A stretch of DNA of 11,050 bases from contig JAKLHH010000136.1 of the NCBI GenBank assembly GCA_022710245.1, forward strand, positions 1 to 11,050. The letters are read 5' to 3'. The stretch is from Myxococcota bacterium. Its GTDB lineage: Bacteria > Myxococcota > Polyangia > GCA-2747355 > JAKLHH01. The translations under genes and the position numbers were made by a program. The notes under the pieces were generated by a model. The model saw only the letters and a list, made by a program, of their open reading frames with translations, did no database searches and was not told where the DNA came from. Below are positions 1-6,159 of the stretch, piece after piece (positions within the stretch are counted from its first letter, which is position 1; every line of letters begins with the position of its first letter).

Positions 1-154
1 CAGCGACCGGTGGGAGCCGGCCATCAGCCTCACGCTGCGGCATCAACGGAAGTCCGTCGTCGCTCTTCAGGCCACGGCGTGATCAGGATGAGAACCACAC
101 CCGGGCTCCAAGGGCTTCACGGTCAGCTCCACTTCTGGCCTGAGCGTCGGGACT
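1..154 (+). other. Degenerate region upstream of the beta-helix gene
   Basis: In the frame of the beta-helix gene, this stretch first reads a short basic peptide (about 26 residues, ending ALQATA) that stops with TGA at 80-82. A second TGA follows at 89-91. From 92 onward the same frame is open and reads GSKGFTVSSTSGLSVG directly into the first ATG at 155. That run resembles the Ser/Thr-rich 'TVSSTxGLSVGxxIEID' strand common in beta-helix proteins, so protein-like sequence exists upstream of the ATG. No start codon with a convincing ribosome binding site precedes it. The 26-residue peptide could be the C-terminus of another gene or a frameshifted or nonsense-mutated part of the same gene; the sequence does not decide. 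Confidence 0.4.
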
Positions 155-1393
155 ATGATCGAGATTGACCGCGACGACGACACCAACCTCATTGTCATGA
201 AGGACGGACCTGGCCGCAACATGACCCAGGTCAACATGATCACGGGGGTCAGCGGCAGCACCGTGGCCGTGCGGAATCCATTCTTCTACGACTTCTCCAA
301 GGGCAACCCGAAGGTGAAGTTCACCTTCCCCACGGTCACGCACAATAGCGGCGTCGAGAACATGAAGTTCGACCACGACGGCTTCACGGGCTGCTACTTC
401 TTCATGACCCAGTACTGCGACAGCTGCTGGGTCAAAGGCGTCGAGTCGGCGCGGGCGCAGGGTTACCACTTCATCACCATGGGCACCTTGAATGCCGAGT
501 TCCGCGACTCGTACATCCACGACGGCTCGTCCGGCCCGAATAACAGCGGGATCAACTTCTACGGCAACTACCAGTACGGGGCCAACAGCAGCGGAAAGAT
601 CGAGAACAATATCTTCAACAAGAACTTCCCGGCCATCGAGATCAATAACAGCAGCAGCGGGCTCTATATCGGTTACAACTACGCCCACGGTTCGGTCGAC
701 CAGTACGGAAGCCAGATGGTGACCTGGACCTTCGACGACGGCCACGCACCCTTCAACGTGGCGAATCTCTACGAGGGCAACACCGGGGAGATGTGGGGGA
801 TGGACGGCTACTTCGGGGGATCGGGAATGGGCACGGTGTTGCGAAACTACATCACTGGCTTCAACGCCAATTACAGCGTGTCCGGCGACGCGATCCAGAT
901 CAAGCGGCTTGGTTACTACTACAATATCGTCGGCAACGTGCTCGGCTCCGCCAATCAGAAGCCGACCGCCTATGACACGGGCTGCGGCGTGACGAACATC
1001 TTTCAGCTCGGCTACCCGAACATCGGCAACTGTGGGACGACCCCCTACGACGGGTTCAGCCCCGCCGGGGGTTACCCGGATCCCAAGGTGAAGTCGTCGC
1101 TGGTGCGCTGGGGCAACTACGACTACTTCAACAAGGCCGTGCGCTGGGAGTCCTCCGAGGTCTCTTCCGACGTGCAGCTGCCCAGCAATTACACCATCCC
1201 GGCCTCGCTCTACTACTCGGCCAGGCCCACCTGGTTCCCGGCGGCGGTACCCTGGCCGCTGGTCGGACCCGATGTCACCGGCGGCGATGGCGACAGCGCG
1301 GGCCACGTCTACAAGAGCCCGGCGCAGCGCTGCTGGGAGAGCCGCAATCTGAATGGCAGCGGATCGTTCAATGCGGCGGCTTGCTATCCGTAG
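155..1393 (+). CDS. Right-handed parallel beta-helix protein, 5'-truncated (possible pseudogene)
   Basis: The 412-residue product has the short strand-turn repeats with Asn ladders and aromatic residues of the pectate-lyase-like single-stranded beta-helix fold (for example IENNIFNKNF, LYIGYNYAHG, VLRNYITGFN, YYNIVGNVLG). Such proteins are usually secreted polysaccharide-active enzymes or surface proteins; no catalytic set could be assigned, so the substrate is unknown. The C-terminus carries a Cys pair in PAQRCWE...FNAAACY, a typical ending for this family. ATG 155 is the first start in the open frame, but it lacks a clear Shine-Dalgarno, and family-like sequence continues upstream to 92, where in-frame stops interrupt it. 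The expected signal peptide and N-terminal part (probably over 100 residues) are missing. Base composition is lower in GC than the operon at 1823-9931, with many aat, tac and aag codons. Either a broken remnant or a 5' sequencing or assembly error would explain it. Confidence 0.75.
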   Translation: MIEIDRDDDTNLIVMKDGPGRNMTQVNMITGVSGSTVAVRNPFFYDFSKGNPKVKFTFPTVTHNSGVENMKFDHDGFTGCYFFMTQYCDSCWVKGVESARAQGYHFITMGTLNAEFRDSYIHDGSSGPNNSGINFYGNYQYGANSSGKIENNIFNKNFPAIEINNSSSGLYIGYNYAHGSVDQYGSQMVTWTFDDGHAPFNVANLYEGNTGEMWGMDGYFGGSGMGTVLRNYITGFNANYSVSGDAIQIKRLGYYYNIVGNVLGSANQKPTAYDTGCGVTNIFQLGYPNIGNCGTTPYDGFSPAGGYPDPKVKSSLVRWGNYDYFNKAVRWESSEVSSDVQLPSNYTIPASLYYSARPTWFPAAVPWPLVGPDVTGGDGDSAGHVYKSPAQRCWESRNLNGSGSFNAAACYP

Positions 1394-1457
1394 CCCGAGC
1401 TGGTCGGCGGGCCGCTCAAGTCGGGAGGCTGTTCGGTGGGGTCCTCTCCTTCGGCCA

Positions 1458-1503
1458 CGCCACCGATCGAGGAGCGCCGCCCGCTGACGGCGCGGCGGTG
1501 GCG
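1458..1503. repeat. Imperfect nested inverted repeat
   Basis: CGCCACC at 1458-1464 is complementary to GGTGGCG at 1497-1503. Inside it, GCCGC at 1476-1480 pairs with GCGGC at 1492-1496. GATCGA also occurs beside both outer arms. The structure lies 65 bases after the beta-helix stop codon and has no following T tract, so it is not a classic intrinsic terminator. It may be a fortuitous GC-rich fold or a transcription end that needs no T tract. Confidence 0.3.
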
Positions 1504-1590
1504 ATCGATGCAGACGCGGCGAAGGCTGCCTGCAAGGGCTGAAGGCGACCTGGTGGTGAGCCGAAGAGGCCGAGGAGGTGCGAGAGAAGC

Positions 1591-1618
1591 TTGACAAACG
1601 ATACCCTGCGATGAGAAT
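1591..1618 (+). promoter_or_regulatory. Candidate sigma-70 promoter of the operon
   Basis: A perfect -35 hexamer TTGACA (1591-1596) is followed after 16 bases by GAGAAT (1613-1618), which matches four of six bases of TATAAT. It lies in a locally less GC-rich stretch of the only sizeable gap upstream of the operon and points toward the regulator gene at 1823. Transcription would begin near 1625, leaving a leader of roughly 200 bases. No other pair of hexamers in the gap looked as good to me, but the -10 element is weak and the call rests on sequence alone. Confidence 0.4.
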
Positions 1619-1822
1619 GCGAACCAGCTGCGCTTGAGCAGCCAGAAGAAGGAAGCAGCGAGAGCAGGACCAGGTAAGCGAGACAGCAGCCGCCCCCCGG
1701 TACCAGCCGCCCACCAGCGACCGCTCTGCCGAGGCCCGCGACACGTCGATCGTGGTCAACGTGACGGCCTCTGAAGCCATACGCCCCGCCCCGTCCTGCG
1801 CCCGAGCTCCGCGAGGAGGCGC

Positions 1823-2509
1823 ATGAAGCTCCGATTGCCAGAGGTCGCGCGGCTCTTGCAGGAGTCCGAGGAGACGGTCAGCCGCTGGGTCCGCGAGGGC
1901 GTGCTCCCCGCCCACCAGATCCAGGAGCAGTACTGGTTCGACCGCGTGGACCTGCAGGAGTGGGCGGACGCGCGCCAGCACCGCGTCTCGCCGGAGCTCT
2001 TCGAGAACGGGGCGGCGTCGCCCAGGCTCCACCCGGCCCTCGCCCGCGGCGGCGTCTGCTACGGCGTGCCCGGCGCGCGCCGCGAGGACGTCCTCGCGGC
2101 CGTCGCCGCGCTGCCAGGCATCCCGGCCACCGTGGACCGCTCGCTGCTGCTCCAGCTCCTGCTCAGCCGCGAGCACCTCGCCTCCACCGGCCTCGGCGAC
2201 GGGATCGCCGTGCCGCACCCGCGCGACCCGCTGGTGCTCGGCGTCACCGCGCCGGTCGTGGTCCTCTGCTTCCTCGAGCACCCGGTCGACTTCCACGCCG
2301 TGGACGGCAAGCCGATCCGCGTGCTCTTCACCCTGCTCTCGCCCACGGTGCGCTCGCACCTGCAGGTCCTCTCGCGGCTCGCCTTCGCGCTCCACGACCG
2401 ACCCCTGCGCGCGCTCCTCGACCAGCTCGCGCCGGCCGAGGCGATCCTCGAGCGCGTGCGCGTGCTCGAGGCCGAGGGCGGCACCGCCGCGCCGCGGGAG
2501 GCCCGCTGA
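1823..2509 (+). CDS. HTH (MerR/excisionase-type) fused to PTS EIIA-like domain
   Basis: This 228-residue protein has two parts. Residues 1-55 form an excisionase/MerR-type winged helix (LPEVARLLQESEETVSRWVR, then an EQYWFDRVDLQEW wing), which should bind DNA or act as a docking module. Residues from about 85 to 222 resemble the EIIA domain of the fructose/nitrogen PTS (PtsN type). The hallmark STGLGDGIAVPHPR is present, with the candidate phosphoryl-acceptor histidine at residue 132, followed by the usual hydrophobic core and the PVDFHAVDGKPIRVLFTLLS segment. The likely role is a phosphorylation-responsive regulator that receives phosphate from EI/HPr-like proteins; no sugar permease is nearby, so transport is unlikely. 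ATG 1823 is preceded by AGGAGG at 1814-1819 with short spacing. The TGA overlaps the hyfB ATG by one base (TGATG), so the two are probably translated together. Its target and phosphate donor are not visible. Confidence 0.85.
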   Translation: MKLRLPEVARLLQESEETVSRWVREGVLPAHQIQEQYWFDRVDLQEWADARQHRVSPELFENGAASPRLHPALARGGVCYGVPGARREDVLAAVAALPGIPATVDRSLLLQLLLSREHLASTGLGDGIAVPHPRDPLVLGVTAPVVVLCFLEHPVDFHAVDGKPIRVLFTLLSPTVRSHLQVLSRLAFALHDRPLRALLDQLAPAEAILERVRVLEAEGGTAAPREAR

Positions 2510-4542
2510 TGGCGCTGCTCCTCACGCTGGCCGCGCTCGCCGGGCTGGCGCTGACCGGCGTGCTCGCGCTGCTCCTCGGGGCGCGCGAGCGCGCGGCGCT
2601 CGCGGTGGGCAGCGCGGGTTGCGTGCTCTCCTGCGCCGTGGGGCTCGCGGGGAGCCTGCTCGCCGTCCTCGGTCCGGCCGCGACGACCGCGGCGGCCGCG
2701 ACGACCGCGGCGGCCGCGATCCCCTGGGGCGGCGGCGTCGCCATCACCGCCCGCTTCCCGCTCCCGCTGGGGACGCTCGAGGTCGGCGTCGACGCGCTCT
2801 CCGCCTGGTTCCTCCTCTGCGTGTTCCTCGTCAGCGGGCTCGCCGCGCTCTACGGCGCCGGCTACCTGCGGAGCTCGCTCGGCAAGCGACGCGTCGGCGG
2901 GGCGCTCGCGCTCTTCAACCTCCTCGTCGCGGCCATGGCCGGGGTGGTCCTGGCGCGCGACGCGGTCGTCCTGCTCGCCGCCTGGGAGCTGATGACCGTC
3001 GCCTCCTTCTTCCTCGTCACCCTCGAGTCCGAGCGCGATGAGACCCGCCGCGCAGGCGTGGTCTACCTGATCGCCTCGCAGCTCGGCGTGGTGCCGCTCT
3101 TCCTCTTCTTCACGCTCCTCGCGCGCCAGGCCGGCGGCGTGAGCTTCACCGCGCTCGAGGCCGCGGGCCCGGCGGCGGGGTCCGGGCTCCTCTTCGTGCT
3201 GGCGCTCGTCGGCTTCGGCGCCAAGGCGGGCTTCTGGCCGCTCCACTTCTGGCTCCCCGACGCGCACCCGGCCGCGCCGACCAACGTCTCGGCGCTGATG
3301 TCGGGCGTGATGATCAAGCTCGGCATCTACGGCCTGCTCCGCGCGCTGCTCCTCCTCGGGCCGCCGCCGGCCTGGTGGGGGGTCACGCTGGTCGTGATCG
3401 GCGTCCTCTCGGGGATGGGCGGGGTCTTCCACGCGCTGGCGCAGCACGACCTCAAGCGCCTCCTCGCCTACCACAGCGTGGAGAACATCGGCATCATCGC
3501 GCTCGGGCTCGGGGTCGGGCTCCTCGGGCAGAGCTACCAGGCGCCGGCGATGGCCTGGCTCGGCTTCAGCGGGGCGCTCCTCCACGTGCTCAACCACGGC
3601 CTCTTCAAGGGGCTCCTCTTCCAGGGGGCCGGGGCGGTGCTGCACGCGACCGGCACCCGTGACCTCGACTCGCTCGGCGGGCTCTACCGGCGGATGCCGA
3701 CGACCGGGCTCGGCTTCCTGGTCGGCTCCGCGGCGATCAGCGGCCTGCCGCCGCTCAACGGCTTCGTCAGCGAGCTCCTCATCTACGCGGGCGCCTTCGT
3801 CGGCGCCGCCAACCTGCCCGTCGCGGGCGCCGCCTGGGCCATCGCGGTGGTGCCGGCGCTCGCGGCCATCGGCGGCCTCGCCTCGGCCTGCTTCGTCAAG
3901 GCCTTCGGCGTGGTCTTCCTGGGCGAGCCGCGCACGCAGGCCGCCGAGCGCGCCCACGAGGTGGGCCCGGCGATGCGCGTCGCGATGGTGGCGGGCGCGC
4001 TCTGCTGCCTGGTCATCGGCGCCTGGCCGGCGGGCGCGCTCCGGCTCGTGGCGGGCGTGAGCGCGGCGCTGACCGGGGTCGGCGAGGCGCCCGCGCTGGT
4101 CGCGCGGCTCCTCGCGGCGGTCTCGCAGATCGCGCTGCTGCTCGCCGGCGCGGTGCTCGTGCTCGTGCTGGCGCGGCGCCTCCTGCTCCACGGGCGAGAC
4201 GTCCGCCGCGGCCCGACCTGGGGCTGCGGCTACGAGGCGCCGACCGCGCGCATGCAGTACACGGCGGCCTCCTTCGCGGAGCCGGTGCTCGCGCCCTCGC
4301 TCCCGGTCCTCGATCGGCGCGTCCATCAGGAGGGGCCGCACGGCTACTTCCCGACGGCCGCCCGCCGCGAGGAGCACCTCGGCGACCTCGCCGCGGATCG
4401 GGTCTTCGCGCCCGCCACCTCGCGCCTGGTGGCGCTCCTCGAGCGGGCGCAGGCGCTGCAGCGAGGCAACGTGGGGCGCTTCCTCATCTACGTGCTGGTC
4501 ACCCTGGTCGCGCTGCTCGCCTGGCAGATCGCGGGCGCGTGA
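2509..4542 (+). CDS. hyfB: HyfB-like proton-translocating antiporter-type membrane subunit
   Basis: The 677-residue polytopic protein belongs to the NuoL/M/N-MrpA/D family, HyfB/HycC branch, which conducts ions in group 4 hydrogenases and Ehr complexes. Expected proton-path residues are present: the TM5-type glutamate in AAWELMTVASFF (E160), the lysine in GFGAKAGFWPLHFWLPDAHP (K239), the TM8-type lysine in SGVMIKLGIYG (K270), HDLKRLLAYHSVENIG (K316) and NHGLFKGLLF (K367). The C-terminal PTWGCGYEAPTARMQYTAASFAEPV block is typical of HyfB. The length fits the family (about 670). ATG 2509 is chosen because it overlaps the preceding stop and has GGGAGG at 2496-2501; the longer open frame upstream is a shadow of the regulator gene. 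An Ala/Thr-rich insert at residues 57-70 is encoded by an 18-base tandem duplication. As HyfB-like proteins occur in several complexes, the assignment to an Ehr complex rests on the neighbouring large subunit. Confidence 0.93.
   Translation: MALLLTLAALAGLALTGVLALLLGARERAALAVGSAGCVLSCAVGLAGSLLAVLGPAATTAAAATTAAAAIPWGGGVAITARFPLPLGTLEVGVDALSAWFLLCVFLVSGLAALYGAGYLRSSLGKRRVGGALALFNLLVAAMAGVVLARDAVVLLAAWELMTVASFFLVTLESERDETRRAGVVYLIASQLGVVPLFLFFTLLARQAGGVSFTALEAAGPAAGSGLLFVLALVGFGAKAGFWPLHFWLPDAHPAAPTNVSALMSGVMIKLGIYGLLRALLLLGPPPAWWGVTLVVIGVLSGMGGVFHALAQHDLKRLLAYHSVENIGIIALGLGVGLLGQSYQAPAMAWLGFSGALLHVLNHGLFKGLLFQGAGAVLHATGTRDLDSLGGLYRRMPTTGLGFLVGSAAISGLPPLNGFVSELLIYAGAFVGAANLPVAGAAWAIAVVPALAAIGGLASACFVKAFGVVFLGEPRTQAAERAHEVGPAMRVAMVAGALCCLVIGAWPAGALRLVAGVSAALTGVGEAPALVARLLAAVSQIALLLAGAVLVLVLARRLLLHGRDVRRGPTWGCGYEAPTARMQYTAASFAEPVLAPSLPVLDRRVHQEGPHGYFPTAARREEHLGDLAADRVFAPATSRLVALLERAQALQRGNVGRFLIYVLVTLVALLAWQIAGA
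2681..2716 (+). repeat. 18-bp perfect tandem duplication inside hyfB
   Basis: The 18-base unit CGACGACCGCGGCGGCCG occurs twice back to back (2681-2698 and 2699-2716). It preserves the frame and encodes an Ala/Thr-rich loop in the N-terminal part of the HyfB-like protein, between predicted membrane segments. In-frame slippage in GC-rich DNA is the simplest origin. Confidence 0.85.
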
Positions 4543-4549
4543 GGAGAGC

Positions 4550-5479
4550 ATGGTCGCCACGCTGACGCAGATCGCGGTCCACCTCGCGCTCCTCCTGCTG
4601 CTCCCGCTGCCCATGCTCGGGCTGATCGGGAAGGTGAAGTCGTGGTTCGCCGGACGCGCGGGACCGCCGCTCCTGCAGCCGCTCCACGACGTGCGGAGGC
4701 TCCTCCGCAAGGGGGCGGTCTACAGCACGACGACGAGCTGGCTCTTCGTCGCGGGGCCGATCGTCTCGCTGGCCACCGCGCTGATCGCCGGGCTCATCGT
4801 CCCCCTCGCCGGCAGCGCGGCGCCGCTCGCCTTCCCCGGCGATGTCTTCGCCTTCGCCTACCTCCTCGGGCTGGGCCGCTTCTTCACCATGCTCGCCGCG
4901 CTCGACACCGGCTCCGCCTTCGAGGGCATGGGCGCGAGCCGCGAGGCCGCCTTCGCGGCGCTCACCGAGCCGGCGCTCTTCCTCTGCCTGATGATCGTCT
5001 GCGTCCCGTCGCTCGGCGCCTCGTTCGGCGACGCCTTCGCCGCGCTGCACGTGGCCGGGCGCGCGCCGAACCCGGTCGTCGTCCTCGCGGCGGCGGCCTT
5101 CGCGGTGGTGCTGCTGGCGGAGACCTCCCGCGTCCCCATCGACGATCCGAACACGCACCTCGAGCTCACCATGATCCACGAGGTGATGGTCCTCGACCAC
5201 AGCGGCCCGGACCTCGCCTTCATCCTCTACGGCTACGCGGTGAAGCTCTTCGTCCTCGGCGCGGTGCTGGTGCAGCTCGCGCTGCCGGTGCCGCCGGCGG
5301 GCAGCTGGCAGGCGGTGGCGCTGATGGTCGGCGGGCAGGCGGGGGTGGCCGTGCTGATCGGCGTCATCGAGTCGGTGATGGCGCGTCTCCGGCTCCCGCG
5401 GGTACCGCAGCTCCTGATCGGCGCCTCGGTCGTCGCGGCCGTGGGCGTGGTGGTGCTGCTCAGCGTGGGGCGGCCATGA
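4550..5479 (+). CDS. hyfC: HyfC/HycD/NuoH-like membrane subunit
   Basis: The 309-residue membrane protein is the NuoH-type subunit that links the peripheral electron-transfer arm to the ion-pumping arm. The sequence shows the conserved loop after the first helix (VKSWFAGRAGPPLLQPLHDV, then RRLLRKG, residues 29-55). It also has the glutamate-rich LGRFFTMLAALDTGSAFEGMG..SREAAF segment and the AETSRVPIDDPNTHLELTMIHEVMVLDHSGPDLAF loop, all typical of HycD/HyfC/EchB and NuoH. Roughly eight membrane segments are expected. ATG 4550 is seven bases after the hyfB stop, with GAGGAGAG at 4541-4548 overlapping that stop. The TGA overlaps the next start (ATGA), so expression is tightly coupled. The length agrees with HyfC (about 310). 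The protein keeps its acidic residues, so the coupling path appears intact even though the large subunit lacks a Ni site. Confidence 0.93.
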   Translation: MVATLTQIAVHLALLLLLPLPMLGLIGKVKSWFAGRAGPPLLQPLHDVRRLLRKGAVYSTTTSWLFVAGPIVSLATALIAGLIVPLAGSAAPLAFPGDVFAFAYLLGLGRFFTMLAALDTGSAFEGMGASREAAFAALTEPALFLCLMIVCVPSLGASFGDAFAALHVAGRAPNPVVVLAAAAFAVVLLAETSRVPIDDPNTHLELTMIHEVMVLDHSGPDLAFILYGYAVKLFVLGAVLVQLALPVPPAGSWQAVALMVGGQAGVAVLIGVIESVMARLRLPRVPQLLIGASVVAAVGVVVLLSVGRP

Positions 5480-6159
5480 GCGCGGCGCTCTCCGGGCTCC
5501 TCCTCGGCGTGGTCGGGCTCGACCTCTACGTCGCCTCGACCAGCCGCCTGGGCGCGCGCATCCGCGCCTGCGCGCTGCAGGGCGTGCTCCTCGGCTGCGT
5601 ACCGCTCACCACGCTCGGCCCCTCGCCCAGCCTCGAGCGGCTGGCGCAGATGGGGCTCGCCGCGCTGGCGACGCTGCTCCTCAAGGCGGTCATCATCCCG
5701 CTCTTCCTGCGTCGAGCGATGCGCGCGACGGGCATCACCCGCGAGGTGGCGCCGTTCGTCAGCCTGCACCTCGCGCTGCTCTTCTGCGCCGGCCTGGTCG
5801 GCCTCGCCTTCTGGCTCGGCGCGACCGTGCTGCCGCCCTCGCCGGGCGTGAGCCCGCTCGGGGTGCCGGTGGGGCTCGCGACGCTCCTCGTCGGGCTCTA
5901 CCTCACCGTCGGCGGCCACCAGGAGCTGACCCAGGTGGTCGGCTACCTGGTCGCCGAGAACGGCGTCTTCGTCATCGGGCAGACGCTCCTCGGCGAGTTC
6001 CCGCTCGTCGTCGAGCTCGGCGTGCTCCTCGACGTGCTGGTCGCGGTGATGCTGATGGCGGTGCTCTTCGTGCGGGTGGTGCGCGAGGAGCCCACCGAGC
6101 ACGCGCCGGAGCCGGAGCCGGAGCCGCAGCCAGGCGCGAGCGCGGGAGGCGAGCCGTGA
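5476..6159 (+). CDS. hyfE: HyfE-like membrane subunit (NuoK-related)
   Basis: The 227-residue hydrophobic protein matches HyfE, the small membrane subunit of hydrogenase-4-type and Ehr complexes whose second half is related to NuoK/MrpC. Visible features are about six or seven membrane segments, the LKAVIIPLFLRRAMRATGITRE segment (residues 68-89) and the conserved TQVVGYLVAENGVFVIGQTL block carrying the acidic residue expected in the ion path. ATG 5476 shares ATGA with the end of hyfC; the longer upstream open frame is a shadow. A weak purine-rich stretch (GTGGGG at 5465-5470) precedes it, so translation is probably coupled to hyfC. The C-terminal tail is unusual: a hydrophilic PEPEPEPQP stretch follows the last helix. 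It is encoded partly by a six-base tandem repeat and was probably extended by slippage. The gene overlaps hyfF by four bases (GTGA). Confidence 0.9.
   Translation: MSAALSGLLLGVVGLDLYVASTSRLGARIRACALQGVLLGCVPLTTLGPSPSLERLAQMGLAALATLLLKAVIIPLFLRRAMRATGITREVAPFVSLHLALLFCAGLVGLAFWLGATVLPPSPGVSPLGVPVGLATLLVGLYLTVGGHQELTQVVGYLVAENGVFVIGQTLLGEFPLVVELGVLLDVLVAVMLMAVLFVRVVREEPTEHAPEPEPEPQPGASAGGEP
6106..6123 (+). repeat. Six-base tandem repeat (ccggag x3) in the hyfE tail
   Basis: Three perfect CCGGAG units encode alternating Pro-Glu residues after the last membrane helix of the HyfE-like protein, and a diverged unit (CCGCAG) follows. A hexanucleotide repeat can change copy number without shifting the frame. 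Confidence 0.7.

Larger units (their letters stand above)
1394..1822. other. Intergenic region without a supported gene
   Basis: These 429 bases separate the beta-helix gene from the hydrogenase-related operon. All + strand frames are broken by stops. The long open frame on the - strand runs straight through both neighbouring genes as a shadow and resembles no protein I know. The region contains an imperfect inverted repeat near 1458-1503, a candidate promoter at 1591-1618, and a roughly 200-base leader before the next start codon. One + frame gives short peptide-like pieces such as AEEAEEVREKLDKRYP between stops, which could be a decayed coding relic. I see no tRNA or known riboswitch. Confidence 0.5.

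Noticed and set aside
2..82. C-terminus of an upstream gene ending in ALQATA with TGA at 80-82
   Set aside because: Only 26 residues are visible, with no recognisable motif, so it cannot be told from chance; it is described under the upstream region instead.
83..2395. 770-residue open frame on the - strand across the beta-helix gene, the gap and the regulator gene
   Set aside because: It runs antisense through two recognisable genes, has low-complexity Arg/Val/Asp-rich content and no known motif. Long antisense frames are expected in DNA with such high GC3.
1960..2508. N-terminal extension of the hyfB reading frame
   Set aside because: The residues are an Arg/Ala/Pro-rich shadow of the EIIA gene. 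HyfB-like sequence with a hydrophobic N-terminus starts at ATG 2509, which has a good ribosome binding site.
2059..4710. 883-residue - strand open frame opposite hyfB
   Set aside because: It is very rich in Glu/Arg/Asp/His, the usual translation of the strand opposite a membrane-protein gene, and has no domain or ribosome binding site.
4642..5475. N-terminal extension of the hyfE reading frame
   Set aside because: It is an Arg/Ala-rich shadow of hyfC; the family's N-terminus fits ATG 5476.
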